Origin: Rubritalea tangerina
Lineage (GTDB): Bacteria > Verrucomicrobiota > Verrucomicrobiia > Verrucomicrobiales > Akkermansiaceae
NCBI RefSeq assembly: GCF_042683245.1
Contig: NZ_JBHUJB010000005.1
Span: 186,001-250,000, forward strand
Direction of reading: 5' to 3'
Length of the DNA stretch: 64,000 nt
The position numbers and the translations under genes were made by a program. Under the pieces are notes generated by a model. It saw only the letters and a list, made by a program, of their open reading frames with translations, did not search any database and had not been told where the DNA came from. Of the stretch, positions 43,190 to 52,447 are shown piece by piece (position 1 is the stretch's first letter; every line of letters starts with the position of its first letter).

Positions 43190-43326
43190 GCACTGAGTTT
43201 CTTGATGTCGCGATTTATAATGGAATTTTTGGGAGAATCTTTCACGATGTGTTGGGAAGAGTGTGTCATGTGGAAATGAAAGGGGTCGACGAGGGTGGTA
43301 ATTTGTGATAATTCGTCAAGGAAGTG

Positions 43327-44088
43327 ATGAAAAATGCAGCATTATTTGACGGTGACGCCGTAGCTGAGTTCTTGGACTCATTAATTCCTGGGCAGATATC
43401 GCCGGTATTATTTCAGGCTATGCCGGACGTGATGTTTTGGTTAAAGAATGTGGATGGCGAGTTTATCTTTTTCAACGACGCGTTTCGCTGTGAGAAGCAG
43501 GTTGAAGAGGTGTTAGGTAAGACGGATGCTGATTTGATACCCAGTGAGTTAGCTCGGGTGTATATGGAGGATGACCGGCATGTGATGGAGACGGGTGAGC
43601 CGCAGTGGAACAAGGTGGAGTTGGTGGTGACGGCGAATGGTGGTGTTGAGTGGAGGGCGACGAGCAAGGTACCTTTGAAGAATAGGGAGAATGTTGTGGT
43701 GGGGACGGCTGGGATAAGTCGTCGGGTGGGGATGGACGAGGGATTGCCGGTGCCGAGCCAGCAGCGTGACATGGCGACGATAGTGGGGGCGATTTACAAG
43801 AATGTGGACAAGGAGATAAAGGTGATTGATGTAGCGGAAGCGGCGGGGGTTTCCGTTTCTAGTTTAGAGAGGTTATTCAAGGCGAACATGAACACGACGC
43901 CGAAGCAATTTATCATTCAGGCGAAAATATCGACAGCCTGTGAGAGGTTGATTGGTACGAATATGAGTGTGAAGGAAGTGGGAGCGAGTGTGGGGTATTC
44001 TGACCATGCGAATTTCACACGAGGATTTCGCAAGGTGATGCAGATGAGTCCAACGGATTACCGTCGAAACTACCGCAGAGGCAACTGA
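43327..44088 (+). CDS. PAS-domain AraC-family transcriptional regulator
   Basis: About 253 residues from the ATG at 43327, with AGGA a few bases upstream. N-terminal PAS domain (about 30-135: FQAMPDVMFWLKNVDGEFIFFNDAFR, VLGKTDADLIP, VEWRATSKVPLKNRENVVVGTAGISR) and C-terminal AraC double helix-turn-helix (about 155-253: IKVIDVAEAAGVSVSSLERLFKANMNTTPKQFI, VGYSDHANFTRGFRKVMQMSPTDYRR). Divergent from the MFS-kinase-isomerase-dehydrogenase operon, so probably its regulator. Its stop overlaps the hrpB start (TGATG). Confidence 0.9.
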   Translation: MKNAALFDGDAVAEFLDSLIPGQISPVLFQAMPDVMFWLKNVDGEFIFFNDAFRCEKQVEEVLGKTDADLIPSELARVYMEDDRHVMETGEPQWNKVELVVTANGGVEWRATSKVPLKNRENVVVGTAGISRRVGMDEGLPVPSQQRDMATIVGAIYKNVDKEIKVIDVAEAAGVSVSSLERLFKANMNTTPKQFIIQAKISTACERLIGTNMSVKEVGASVGYSDHANFTRGFRKVMQMSPTDYRRNYRRGN

Positions 44089-46631
44089 TGGATTTACCGG
44101 TGTATGAGATCGAGCAAGCATTGCTCGATTCCTTAGGGGCGTATTCGCGTGTTTTATTGAAGGCGCCGACAGGGTCGGGGAAGTCAACGGCTGTGCCGCA
44201 GATGCTTTTAGATAGCGGTGCTGTGAGTGGGTTGATTGTGGTGGTGCAGCCGCGGAGGATTGCGGCACGGATGTTAGCGAGGCGGGTGGCCGCGATGCGC
44301 GGAAGCAAGCTTGGGGGAGAAGTGGGGTATGTGGTGCGGTTTGATCGCAAAATGGGGAGTGACACGCGCATTGTGTTTGTGACCGATGGAGTGTTAGAGG
44401 GATGGTTAGGCACTGAGGCTATGGATGGGGTGGGCGCGATATTGTTTGATGAATTTCACGAGAGGCGTTTGGCCAGTGATCTTTGTTTGGCGATGAGTCT
44501 GCAATTGCAGGAGAGCGGCTCAGGTGAATTAAAGGTGATGGTGATGTCTGCGACCATTGAGTTAGAAGGGATAGCTGAGTATTTGGGCGAGGGGTGTGTG
44601 AGTTTAGAGGCTAGGGGGCGGAGTTTTCCTGTGGAGGTGGGATACCAGGCTGGACTGGTGCAGGGCCGTGGCCAGGCGCGGGATGTGCGAGTGTGGGAGC
44701 GCTGTGTGGCAGCGGTGAAGGAGGCGGTTCAGAAGCAGAGTGAGGGGCATGTTTTGGTATTTCTCCCTGGGGTGTATGAGATCCGGAGGTGTTGTGAGAG
44801 TCTGGAGCAGGTGGCTTGGGCTAGGGGTTTTGAAGTGTGTCCATTGTATTCGGCCTTATCGTCGGAGTTGCAGGATCGAGCAGTGTATGGGGGAGATCAG
44901 GCGCGGCGGAGAATCATTGTGGCTACGAACGTTGCTGAGACATCATTGACTATCGATGGCGTGAGGGTGGTTGTGGATGCGGGTTTGGCTAGGGTTCAGA
45001 AGTACGATCCAGTGCGAGGGGTAGACACCTTGATGGTGGAGAAAATTTCACGAGCGGCTGCTGACCAACGAGCGGGGCGAGCGGGCAGGACGGGGCCGGG
45101 AATGTGTGTGCGTTTATGGAGTGAGGCTGATCACGGCAGGAGAGATGCCTATGAGTTAGCGGAGGTTCAAAGGGCTGATATGAGTGAGGCTGTGCTTGAT
45201 TTGAAGCGAGGTGGTTATAGGGATGTCCGCGACTTTCCATGGTTTGAGCAGCCCAGCGCAGCGTTGCTCGATCATGCGGAATGCTTACTTGAGGAACTGG
45301 GGGCGTGTGAGAGTTCTGGGGAGATAACGGAGATGGGATATGCGATGGCTCAGATGCGGTTGCACCCACGGTATGCAAGGTTCTTGTTAGCGGCGAATGA
45401 AGAAGGCTGTGTGGCGGAGGCGCTTTTCATTGCAGCGAGTGTGCAAGGGGAAGGGGTGTTCGGGCAGCGCAGTGAAGCGAGGAAATCATTTTGTTATGAG
45501 GATGATGGATCTGACTTTGTGGGGGAATGGAGGGCCTATTGTTCTGCTGAAGCAGTGGGGTTTGATGTGAGACGGTGCCAGAATTTGGGAGTGCTAGCAC
45601 GTGGGGCTAGGGAAGTTGCCCAGAGTATGCGGCAATTGGCTCAAGTGTGTGAGCGGGGGGGGATCAAGGTGGGGAAGGTGGACTTTGAGGGTAATGCGGG
45701 GGCTGTGAGGCGGGCGATGTTGGCCGCCTTCAGTGATCAAGTTGGAATACGACTGGGTAAGGGGAACTTGGCTTGCCGACTGGTTGGTCAGCGTTCCGGG
45801 AAGTTAGATGAGGCGAGCGTGGTGAGGGAGGCTGAGGCATTTATCGTGACAGAGCTCACTGAGGTTGGGGGGAAAGATGTGCAGGTGTATTTGAACCGTT
45901 GTGTAGCGCTGACCTTGGATGAGTTAAAGTCGGCATTTCCCGATGCTTATGTGGAGTGTGCGATGGCGGTGTATGATGAGACGATTAGAAGAGTGGTGCA
46001 GCGTGTGGAGTGGCGGTTCCGCGACTTGGTATTGCATCGCAAAGATGGGGGGACGCCGGATGGGGCGGCTGCTGCACAATTGTTAGCGGAGCGCGTGGCT
46101 AGTGGCGACCTGAAGCTCAAGAAGTGGGATGTGGCTGTCGAGCAATGGATTGCACGTTTGCTGTGTTTACGGGAGTGGATGCCGGAGTTAGAGCTTCCGG
46201 GCTTTGACGAGGAGGATAGGGCGATTGCTTTTGAGCAAATTTGTGAGGGGGCGCTAGGTTATAAAGAGATTAAGGACCGGGAGGTCATGCCGGCATTGGA
46301 GTCATGGCTTTCAGCGGGGCAGCGTGCGGCACTGGATCACTATGCTCCTGTGCGCATGAAGTTATCTAATGGGCGTGAGGTGAAGTTGAAATATGCCTAT
46401 GGGAAGGCGCCGACGATTGCGTTGCAGGTGCAGCGGCTTTTTGGGGTTAAGGAGACTCCGACCATTGCTAATGGGGAGGTGGCTGTATTGGTGCAGGTAT
46501 GTGCACCGAACCAACGACCGTGGCAAATGACACAGGATCTTGCGAGTTTTTGGGAGTCGGGATTTGCGCAGATGAAGAAGGATCTGGCTGGTCGCTACCC
46601 GAAGCACCAATGGGACTTACCAGAAGCTTGA
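44088..46631 (+). CDS. hrpB: ATP-dependent helicase HrpB
   Basis: DEAH-type superfamily 2 helicase. 847 residues: Walker A APTGSGKST at 26-34, DEFH (motif II) at 121-124, SAT (motif III) at 154-156, then the helicase C domain with TNVAETSLTIDGVRVVVDAGLAR and QRAGRAGRTGPG, HA2 domain, and the HrpB-specific C-terminal domain ending APNQRPWQMTQDLASFWESG and RYPKHQWDLP. Role in cells is poorly defined; it has been linked to RNA handling in some bacteria. Translationally coupled to the PAS-AraC gene. Convergent with the next gene, 15 bases between stops and no terminator seen. Confidence 0.95.
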   Translation: MDLPVYEIEQALLDSLGAYSRVLLKAPTGSGKSTAVPQMLLDSGAVSGLIVVVQPRRIAARMLARRVAAMRGSKLGGEVGYVVRFDRKMGSDTRIVFVTDGVLEGWLGTEAMDGVGAILFDEFHERRLASDLCLAMSLQLQESGSGELKVMVMSATIELEGIAEYLGEGCVSLEARGRSFPVEVGYQAGLVQGRGQARDVRVWERCVAAVKEAVQKQSEGHVLVFLPGVYEIRRCCESLEQVAWARGFEVCPLYSALSSELQDRAVYGGDQARRRIIVATNVAETSLTIDGVRVVVDAGLARVQKYDPVRGVDTLMVEKISRAAADQRAGRAGRTGPGMCVRLWSEADHGRRDAYELAEVQRADMSEAVLDLKRGGYRDVRDFPWFEQPSAALLDHAECLLEELGACESSGEITEMGYAMAQMRLHPRYARFLLAANEEGCVAEALFIAASVQGEGVFGQRSEARKSFCYEDDGSDFVGEWRAYCSAEAVGFDVRRCQNLGVLARGAREVAQSMRQLAQVCERGGIKVGKVDFEGNAGAVRRAMLAAFSDQVGIRLGKGNLACRLVGQRSGKLDEASVVREAEAFIVTELTEVGGKDVQVYLNRCVALTLDELKSAFPDAYVECAMAVYDETIRRVVQRVEWRFRDLVLHRKDGGTPDGAAAAQLLAERVASGDLKLKKWDVAVEQWIARLLCLREWMPELELPGFDEEDRAIAFEQICEGALGYKEIKDREVMPALESWLSAGQRAALDHYAPVRMKLSNGREVKLKYAYGKAPTIALQVQRLFGVKETPTIANGEVAVLVQVCAPNQRPWQMTQDLASFWESGFAQMKKDLAGRYPKHQWDLPEA

Positions 46632-46646
46632 ATGCGTGTAGGCGCT

Positions 46647-46997
46647 TTACTTTTTCCGGTACTTACGTTGTTTGCGGGGCACCTGAGTTTGTTGGCGTTT
46701 TTGGTATTCTTTTTCCGCGATAAGGAATTTGGGGTAGAGTTCTTTTTCGATCCAATCGAAGCCGGCTTGGAGGCCGTCTTGGGCGTAGATTCTGCCGATT
46801 TGAGCTTCGACGGATGTGGGGTTGCCGGCGCAGCGCAAGAAGTCGTTTGAGGTAAAGCGCACGAACATTTCACCATCCATGGCGCCAAATTCTTTAAGGA
46901 TCCACTCGCGGACGTAGAGTGCGAGGACGGCATCGCCGGTCCAGGCTTCGGCGCGTTCTTTAGCAATAGTGGGATCTTGTTTCTTAGGTGCGGCCAT
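46647..46997 (-). CDS. RNase III-fold (Mini-III-like) protein
   Basis: About 116 residues from the ATG at 46997 (MAAPKKQDPT). The central ERAEAWTGDAVLALYVREWILKEFG is the Mini-III/RNase III signature (A..GDAVxxLxVR) including the catalytic Asp, followed by a helical half with EAQIGRIYAQDGLQAGFDWIEKELYPK. No double-stranded-RNA-binding domain, as in Mini-III. It could process rRNA or other structured RNA; activity is unproven. 13 bases after the lipoprotein gene. Confidence 0.7.
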   Translation of the reverse strand: MAAPKKQDPTIAKERAEAWTGDAVLALYVREWILKEFGAMDGEMFVRFTSNDFLRCAGNPTSVEAQIGRIYAQDGLQAGFDWIEKELYPKFLIAEKEYQKRQQTQVPRKQRKYRKK

Positions 46998-47010
46998 GGT
47001 GAGGTTGCAG

Positions 47011-47586
47011 TTAATTGTTTGAGTTCTGGCGCAGGGCGCTTTCGGATTCGCCATCCCAGTAGCCGCTTTCTAGCTCGATGTAAACACTGGTGTATGGAAG
47101 GGCAGTTTGGGTTTTGATAATGAGGACGCGGTTACCGCTGGTGGAGCCTTTCATAAGGGACTCGAGCATGCGTGAAGTGAGCATCTGGCTGGGGCGATCG
47201 TCGAGGGATTTTTTCAGAGCATTGCGGTAGGCATTCATGCCTGGAGCTTGGCTTTCTTGGACCAGAAAGGCTTCTTTTGGGAGGTAGATACGTGGGGCGA
47301 CGTGGCCTTGGGATTCTATGGACTGAAGGACGTGGTTGAGGGTGGCTGGTACGTGGGTGGGTGAGTGGAGGAGGTGAGCCTCTGGTCTACCGGGGGCGGG
47401 GTAGGCGGATTCTGCGATCACGATCCAGTTATAGGCTCCGAGTGTGGCAATTTCTGAGTCGACCGTTTCTTGCCAGGTGCCTGGCTGTTGTGTTTTTGGC
47501 GGGACGCATGCCACGAGAAGGGGAAGCAGGAGTAGCGGAAGTTTGGAGTACAAGAAGCGAAAGCTGCAGCGAAGGGGGGAAGGCAT
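47011..47586 (-). CDS. Predicted lipoprotein with RbsD/FucU-like domain
   Basis: About 191 residues from the ATG at 47586; the frame runs to 47709 but the ATG at 47586 starts a proper signal peptide ending in lipobox LVAC. The mature part has LGAYNWIVIAESAYPAPGRPE near its start and ends in a beta-strand VLIIKTQTALPYTSVYIELESG, reminiscent of the RbsD/FucU (sugar mutarotase) fold, which is normally cytosolic. A lipid-anchored version would be unusual. The fold call rests on a few motifs. Confidence 0.55.
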   Translation of the reverse strand: MPSPLRCSFRFLYSKLPLLLLPLLVACVPPKTQQPGTWQETVDSEIATLGAYNWIVIAESAYPAPGRPEAHLLHSPTHVPATLNHVLQSIESQGHVAPRIYLPKEAFLVQESQAPGMNAYRNALKKSLDDRPSQMLTSRMLESLMKGSTSGNRVLIIKTQTALPYTSVYIELESGYWDGESESALRQNSNN

Positions 47587-47790
47587 TTCAGGAACGGTGT
47601 GGTAGGTCCTAGCGCGGGGGGAGCGAGCTAGTGTGGTGTCAGCGACGTCCTCCACATCATTGTATGCTTTTAGAGAGGTGTAATGGTTCCTGTTAGCCGC
47701 TTCTTTCATGAGGTTCGGGTTAGTGTCTGATCCATAGTGTTTTTCGTCAGTCCTGAATGTCTACTCAGGATTTCCTCTAGCCTTCTACCA

Positions 47791-47933
47791 TCTCTCGACT
47801 CGGAATAGACGAATGGAGTGTGGTTGAGTCTTGTGAAGTTTGCGCTTCGCGATTTTAGAGTAAATCGGATTATCTTACAGAATGTCACCGTTGTCATTCA
47901 GTTGTCCCGCGCGTGCGGGGCTCCTTCACTCCG
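47791..47933 (+). repeat. Dispersed repeat, copy 1
   Basis: The first 70 bases (to 47860) match 56521-56590 at 65 of 70 positions; then the copies diverge and re-align over a GC-rich hairpin, TCCCGC-GCGT-GCGGG, and CTTCACT. It lies in the 426-base gap 47587-48012, which holds no gene I can support; the rest of the gap has only a terminator. A short open frame across it is translated repeat, not a gene. Confidence 0.85.
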
Positions 47934-47953
47934 CTTTACTTGTCTGCTGAAGT

Positions 47954-47983
47954 AAAAAAGCCGCAGGGGACCTGAGGCTTTTT
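47954..47983 (-). terminator. Rho-independent terminator of the L,D-transpeptidase gene
   Basis: AAAAAGCCGCAGG / CCTGAGGCTTTTT with loop GGA; A/T runs on both sides. Confidence 0.9.
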
Positions 47984-48012
47984 GTGAGTGGTTGGTTGGG
48001 TAAAGTGGTGGC

Positions 48013-48675
48013 TTAGCGCACGACAACTGGGGTGCCGACGGCGACTTTCGAGTAGACGGTGTCGACGGCTTTGTAGTAGGTGCGGATGCAGCCATGAGAG
48101 GCTGGGTAGCGGGGTACTTTGCCTTTGTGCATTCCGATACCATCCCAGCTGATACGCATCCAGTAGGACATGAGGGCGCCTTCGAAGCGGCCGCCTTCGG
48201 GGACTGGATCCTTACTTATATCAGCGTTGCTATTTACGACCTTGCCTTCGGCGTCGTAGATTTTTCCGTAGAGGTTGGAGCGTTTGTTGGCTTTCGTCTT
48301 TCTCAGGACTTGGTATTTGCCGGCTGGGGTTGGGAAACTTTTATTACCAGTTGAGACGGGGTAATCCATGGCGACTTCACCGTTATTGAGGAGGAAGGCA
48401 CGTTGGAGTTTACGGTCGACGATGACTTTGGCATTGGAGCCATTGGTCTTAGCGAGGAGTGCTTCGTTGCGGTAGATTCCGTAGGTTTTAGGGTAGTTCT
48501 TACTGGCGGTGAAGTGGGCGTAGGTACCCGCTTTATAGGGGTTCACGTGGACAGCATCGATAGCCTTTGTTTGATTAGGGTTGGGCTGAGGTGCACGTCC
48601 GGGTTCACAGCTGGTGAGGAAAATGGGGACAAGAGCGAGCCCGAGGGCTGGGTGGAGGTGAGGTTTGGTTTTCAT
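48013..48675 (-). CDS. L,D-transpeptidase (YkuD domain) lipoprotein
   Basis: Periplasmic peptidoglycan cross-linking or lipoprotein-anchoring enzyme family. About 220 residues from the ATG at 48675 (MKTKPHLHPALG), which begins a signal peptide ending in the lipobox LTSC; a longer frame to 48873 overlaps gmk and lacks sense. The YkuD domain covers about 100-220: KVIVDRKLQRAFLLNNGEVAMDYPVSTG, PTPAGKYQVLRK, GIGMHKG, and the active-site motif SHGCIRT near the end with catalytic Cys. Terminated at 47954-47983. Confidence 0.92.
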   Translation of the reverse strand: MKTKPHLHPALGLALVPIFLTSCEPGRAPQPNPNQTKAIDAVHVNPYKAGTYAHFTASKNYPKTYGIYRNEALLAKTNGSNAKVIVDRKLQRAFLLNNGEVAMDYPVSTGNKSFPTPAGKYQVLRKTKANKRSNLYGKIYDAEGKVVNSNADISKDPVPEGGRFEGALMSYWMRISWDGIGMHKGKVPRYPASHGCIRTYYKAVDTVYSKVAVGTPVVVR

Positions 48676-48752
48676 TCCTGAATGAGTAATGTGGAGAGAG
48701 TTGATTTTAGGAAGTGGTGGGGAAAATATCAAGTGTGTTTGAAATGAGGGAC

Positions 48753-49361
48753 TTAGGCTGGAGTGTCGTGATGGCGGGAGATTCTGAGTCGTTCGCCATG
48801 GAGGAGGGCCTTGAAGTAGGTGTAATCTTCTTCGTGGGTTCCGGAGACGATACGGAATGAGTACTTGGGCCAATGCTCCATTTCTTCCAAAGAATTTTTC
48901 ATGCGGGTTGCGATGACTTCTTGGCTGTCAGTGCCTCGGCCGGAGAGGCGCTTGAGGAGTTCTTCTTCGCTAGGGGGCATGATGAAGATGTCGACAAGTG
49001 AGTTTTTGATAATGGGGTGGTTAGACGCTCTGACTTGGGCGGCACCTTGGACATCGATATCGAGGACGACATCGGTGCCTTGTTCGAGTTTGTTAATGAC
49101 CTCGGAGACGAGCGTGCCGTAGAAGTTTCCGTGGACTTCAGCGTATTCTAGGAAGTCTCCGTTGGCGATTTTGTCTTTAAATGCGTCGACGCTGAGAAAG
49201 AAGTAGTCGAGTCCGTCGGTTTCGCCTGGCCGTGGCGGGCGGGTGGTGCAGGAGATGGCATAGCTTGCTTCTCCTTCATCTGAGAGCCTGCGGCAGAGTG
49301 TGGTTTTGCCTGACCCTGAGGGGCCTGATACGAGATAGAGGATGCCAGTGCGGGCGGACAT
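48753..49361 (-). CDS. gmk: Guanylate kinase
   Basis: Phosphorylates GMP to GDP. 202 residues: P-loop GPSGSGKT at 13-20, GMP-binding TTRPPRPGETDGLDYFFLS, ANGDFLEYAEVHGNFYGT, LDIDVQGAAQVR, and the lid region RLSGRGTDSQEVIATRM. Complete and typical. 77 bases upstream of the L,D-transpeptidase gene. Confidence 0.96.
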   Translation of the reverse strand: MSARTGILYLVSGPSGSGKTTLCRRLSDEGEASYAISCTTRPPRPGETDGLDYFFLSVDAFKDKIANGDFLEYAEVHGNFYGTLVSEVINKLEQGTDVVLDIDVQGAAQVRASNHPIIKNSLVDIFIMPPSEEELLKRLSGRGTDSQEVIATRMKNSLEEMEHWPKYSFRIVSGTHEEDYTYFKALLHGERLRISRHHDTPA

Positions 49362-49552
49362 GCGGTTAGATCATAGGAGGATGGCACAATCTGCAAGTGC
49401 ATTTTTCCATTCAGCTTATAGCCAATCTCACATCAAAAGAGGCAAATGGTGAATATTGGGGGGTTGATGCATGGCGTTGCGCGGAATAAGTGTTGGATCG
49501 GGTTCTTTGCTTATCCATCAGTGTTCCTCACCAGTCGCGATGCATATACCGC

Positions 49553-50335
49553 CTAGAGTGGGCTGCGCTTGGTGAGAGTGGCTCTGACATCGCCGATGAA
49601 GACTTTAGAGCGCAGTTCTACGGGGATGCGTTGGGTGTCATCGGTGATCCACATAGTTGCGTATTTGAGTTTTTTGTAGGTGAGTAATTTGCCGGTGGAT
49701 TTATCGATTTTTCTGAGTTTGATATCGAGCTTAATGCAGTTGTAGCCGAGATGTTTTTCTCGTCCGAGGACGGTGACGGTAACGAGGTAGGGGCTGGCAA
49801 ATGGGTGGCAGCAAAGTTGGACAGTAGCTCCGTTAGGTAGGGGTTGCTTTCTGATTGCGAGCATTGCGGTGATAGGGTCATGGACTGCCTTGGCTGCAAA
49901 GCGATGTGACTCGGTGAGGGATTTCTTAGTTTTTTTGATGGTGGTAATGGAATGGTGGTGGATGCCTGGTGACTTGTAGCTATTTTTTGTTTCGATGTCT
50001 TCTTTGTTATCTTTTTCGGTGGCTACGAAGACGAGTGGTCTATGGTCGCTCAGTTTGGCGAATGAGGTAAAGGTGAAGGTGTATGGGAAGGCAGCGTATG
50101 CGATACCAGTCGATCGTCCGTAGGCGTGGGAGAGGAAGACTTTGGGGTAGCGAGGGTCTTTTTTTCCGAATTCAATGGTGAGTTTTCCGGAATTGATAGT
50201 CCCTTTCCAGCTCATGGTGTATTCGAGTTTTTCTGGTTTGAATGGGCTATGGGTACCACTTTGGTAGCTGATGATTTGATTTTTCCAAGAAGCTTGGAGT
50301 GTGGTTGCGAGGAGGAGAAAAATGAGGGATTTCAT
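49553..50335 (-). CDS. DUF3108-domain secreted protein
   Basis: 260 residues with an N-terminal signal peptide (MKSLIFLLLATTLQASW). The DUF3108 pattern is visible: FKPEKLEYTMSWKGTINSGKLTIEF near residue 32, TGIAYAAFPYTFTF, HDPITAMLAIRKQPLPNG, and a C-terminal ATMWITDDTQRIPVELRSKVFIGDVRATL. Predicted periplasmic beta-rich; function unknown. The 190 bases between it and gmk hold nothing I can name. Confidence 0.85.
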   Translation of the reverse strand: MKSLIFLLLATTLQASWKNQIISYQSGTHSPFKPEKLEYTMSWKGTINSGKLTIEFGKKDPRYPKVFLSHAYGRSTGIAYAAFPYTFTFTSFAKLSDHRPLVFVATEKDNKEDIETKNSYKSPGIHHHSITTIKKTKKSLTESHRFAAKAVHDPITAMLAIRKQPLPNGATVQLCCHPFASPYLVTVTVLGREKHLGYNCIKLDIKLRKIDKSTGKLLTYKKLKYATMWITDDTQRIPVELRSKVFIGDVRATLTKRSPL

Positions 50336-50550
50336 GGGTGGAAGAATCGAATGTTTAAAAAAAATGTTTTAAATGGCTTAAAATCGGTTGCGAAGGAGTG
50401 GAACTGTACTATTTTCGCGCATCGAGGGGTGGCTGCAAGCAAAACTAACACAGGACATCAGGCAAATTGCTAACAAATGAAGTGTTTGATGTTAAGCGTT
50501 TGTTTAGGAGCTTGCCAAAATGTCACCGAACGTTAATCTTCAGGAAAATT

Positions 50551-51165
50551 ATGAGCACAAGAGATCAGATTCTAACATCGGCATGGAAACTATTCAGCGA
50601 ACGCGGCTTCGAGGATGTTTCTGTGAGGGATGTGACCAACGAGGCCGGAGTTAATTTGGCATCAGTGAGTTACCACTTTGGTAGCAAGGATGGACTGATT
50701 CAGGAGGTGGTAAAGAAGGTATTGAATCCAGCAAACCAGCACCGTGTGGATCTATTAGAGAAGGTGGTGACAGAGGCTGGTGGGATTGAGGGAGTGACGT
50801 TGAGGCAGATTTTGGAGAGTTACATTCGTCCGGTCATGTTTCCTGAGGAGCACGGCAGTAACTTGGACATATTGGCAAGGTTAGCGGCGCGTTATTTGAT
50901 TGAGCGTGATTATGACGTACCGAACTCGGTATTAGCGTTATTTGGAGAGGTATTTCAGAAGTACGTATTGATCATTGCGACGAAGGCGAAGCATTTGACA
51001 CACGAAGAGATTTTGCAGCGTCTGTTGTTCTGTATTGGTGCGGCCTTGCACTATCAATCATTCTCGGCATTGGCGAACAAGATAGCGGGCAAGGAGCCTA
51101 TTCCTGACCGCGAGAAGGATTTCCGCGAGCTTGTGCAGTTTGTATTATCTGGTTTCAGCAGCTAG
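50551..51165 (+). CDS. TetR/AcrR-family transcriptional regulator
   Basis: 204 residues from the ATG at 50551, which has AGGAAA upstream; an earlier in-frame start at 50467 is unlikely. N-terminal helix-turn-helix: RDQILTSAWKLFSERGFEDVSVRDVTNEAGVNLASVSYHFGSKDGLI (residues 4-50). The C-terminal ligand/dimer domain resembles the CecR (YbiH) type. Single gene with its own terminator; target unknown. Convergent with HdeD. Confidence 0.93.
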   Translation: MSTRDQILTSAWKLFSERGFEDVSVRDVTNEAGVNLASVSYHFGSKDGLIQEVVKKVLNPANQHRVDLLEKVVTEAGGIEGVTLRQILESYIRPVMFPEEHGSNLDILARLAARYLIERDYDVPNSVLALFGEVFQKYVLIIATKAKHLTHEEILQRLLFCIGAALHYQSFSALANKIAGKEPIPDREKDFRELVQFVLSGFSS

Positions 51166-51202
51166 TGTGGAGCGAGTGAAGTAGCACAAGAATTTCTATT
51201 AG

Positions 51203-51238
51203 AAAAGGCGCCCCTCAGAGAATGAGAGGCGCCTTTTT
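51203..51238. terminator. Bidirectional Rho-independent terminator
   Basis: AAAAGGCGCC...GGCGCCTTTT with an inner CTC/GAG extension, between the convergent TetR and HdeD genes. Confidence 0.92.
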
Positions 51239-51289
51239 GGTGTCAGGGGAGTGGGGGCGACACCATGATTGGGTTCGCCAGAAAGGGTG

Positions 51290-51865
51290 TTAGACGTCGA
51301 TCGTTTTTGGGAGGGATTTTGAATGAGAGCGCAGTTGGAGTGAGAGGACAATGAGGACGGCACCGACAACGGTTGCGAAGAGGGCGATGAGCCAGAGCAG
51401 GGCTTTCGCTCCATCATCTGGATGGGAGACGAGCCAGGCGCCGAAGAGGAGAGAGACAAGAGCGGAGAGGAGGAGGAGACCCATTTTGCCCCCATGAGAT
51501 TTGAGAGAGAGTGCGCCGATGAGTTCGACGACTCCTTTGAAGATGGCCATCCAACCGAGGACTTGCATGAAAAAGCTGGCGACATAGCTGGCATTGGAAA
51601 TGCAGAAGATTCCAGCGATGACGCCGACGAGGCCCGTAATAATCAACCACCAGCGTGGAGCTAGGCTTCCACCAGTGAAGGTGGCAGCAATAGAGAAAAC
51701 TCCATCTAAGAGGATGTAGATAGCCCAGTAGATGATGAGGAACTGGATGGTCATTTCTGGCATTGAGAATGCTATGATCCCGAAGAGAAGTGCGGCGAGC
51801 CCTCGGAGCATGAGGAGCCACCAGGCTTTGGAGAGTAGGTCAACGATAGGTGATTGGGATGCCAT
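51290..51865 (-). CDS. HdeD-family membrane protein
   Basis: 191 residues, six predicted helices, typical of HdeD (acid-resistance membrane protein in E. coli): WWLLMLRGLAALLFGIIAFSMPEMTIQFLIIYWAIYILLDGVFSI and GVIAGIFCISNASYVASFFMQVLGWMAIFKGVVELIGAL. Function outside enterobacteria is not established. Stands alone, ended by the bidirectional terminator. Confidence 0.88.
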   Translation of the reverse strand: MASQSPIVDLLSKAWWLLMLRGLAALLFGIIAFSMPEMTIQFLIIYWAIYILLDGVFSIAATFTGGSLAPRWWLIITGLVGVIAGIFCISNASYVASFFMQVLGWMAIFKGVVELIGALSLKSHGGKMGLLLLSALVSLLFGAWLVSHPDDGAKALLWLIALFATVVGAVLIVLSLQLRSHSKSLPKTIDV

Positions 51866-52009
51866 GGTGTGAAAAAATGTTAGGTTCTTAGCATGCTCTA
51901 GTTATTCGCTGTGGGTCAAGTCGCGTTTTGTGACTGGTGTGAAATGGTTGTGTAGCTGGGGTGTGATGGGGCTTGTCAAAGGTGGGGAACTTGATTAGTC
52001 GGAGTGATT

Positions 52010-52447
52010 ATGACTCAAGCACAAGTAGGGATTTTGGTAGGGGGATTATTGCCAGCGTTATTTTTTGGGTTGGCGGGGCTTTGTCAGAAATGGAGTAACC
52101 AGCATGGCATCAGTACTGGTGTTTATTTGGTTAGCATTGGTGTTGGAGTGGTTATGGTGGGGGCGGTGATGTGTTTGTTCAATGGGGAGCAGAAGTACAG
52201 CATGGCAGGTATTTTTCCGGCTATTGGGATGGGTTTATTATGGGGGCTGGGCGTGGTGCTAGTGGCGGTGGCCATCCAGCATTACAAGGCACCTTTATCC
52301 ACATTGGCACCACTCTATAATATGAACACTTTGGTGACAGTGGTTGGGGCATTGTGGCTCTTTTCAGAGTGGAAGGATGCGAATTTGTTGCGGCTTGGGC
52401 TTGGGTCAATCTTGATCATTGCAGGTGGGATCTTCGTCTCATCATAG
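52010..52447 (+). CDS. EamA/DMT-like small membrane transporter, half-size
   Basis: 145 residues from the ATG at 52010 (GGAG five bases upstream). Four to five helices: VGILVGGLLPALFFGLAGLCQKW, GVYLVSIGVGVVMVGAVMCLF, GIFPAIGMGLLWGLGVVLVAVAIQHYKAPLSTLAPLYNMNTLVTVVGALWLFSEW, RLGLGSILIIAGGIFVSS. The last part is the EamA repeat signature. Full DMT transporters have two such repeats, so this would work as a dimer. Substrate unknown. Confidence 0.75.
   Translation: MTQAQVGILVGGLLPALFFGLAGLCQKWSNQHGISTGVYLVSIGVGVVMVGAVMCLFNGEQKYSMAGIFPAIGMGLLWGLGVVLVAVAIQHYKAPLSTLAPLYNMNTLVTVVGALWLFSEWKDANLLRLGLGSILIIAGGIFVSS

Noticed and set aside
47706..47897. Short - strand frame similar to one at 56427-56609
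   Set aside because: The similarity comes from the dispersed DNA repeat; the two frames differ in ends and context, so the repeat, not a gene, is conserved.
48676..48873. N-terminal extension of the L,D-transpeptidase to 48873
   Set aside because: It overlaps gmk, is Pro/Arg-rich, and the internal ATG begins a proper lipoprotein signal peptide.
49376..49552. Possible third copy of the dispersed repeat in the gap upstream of gmk
   Set aside because: No stretch matching the 70-base core was found; only short chance words.
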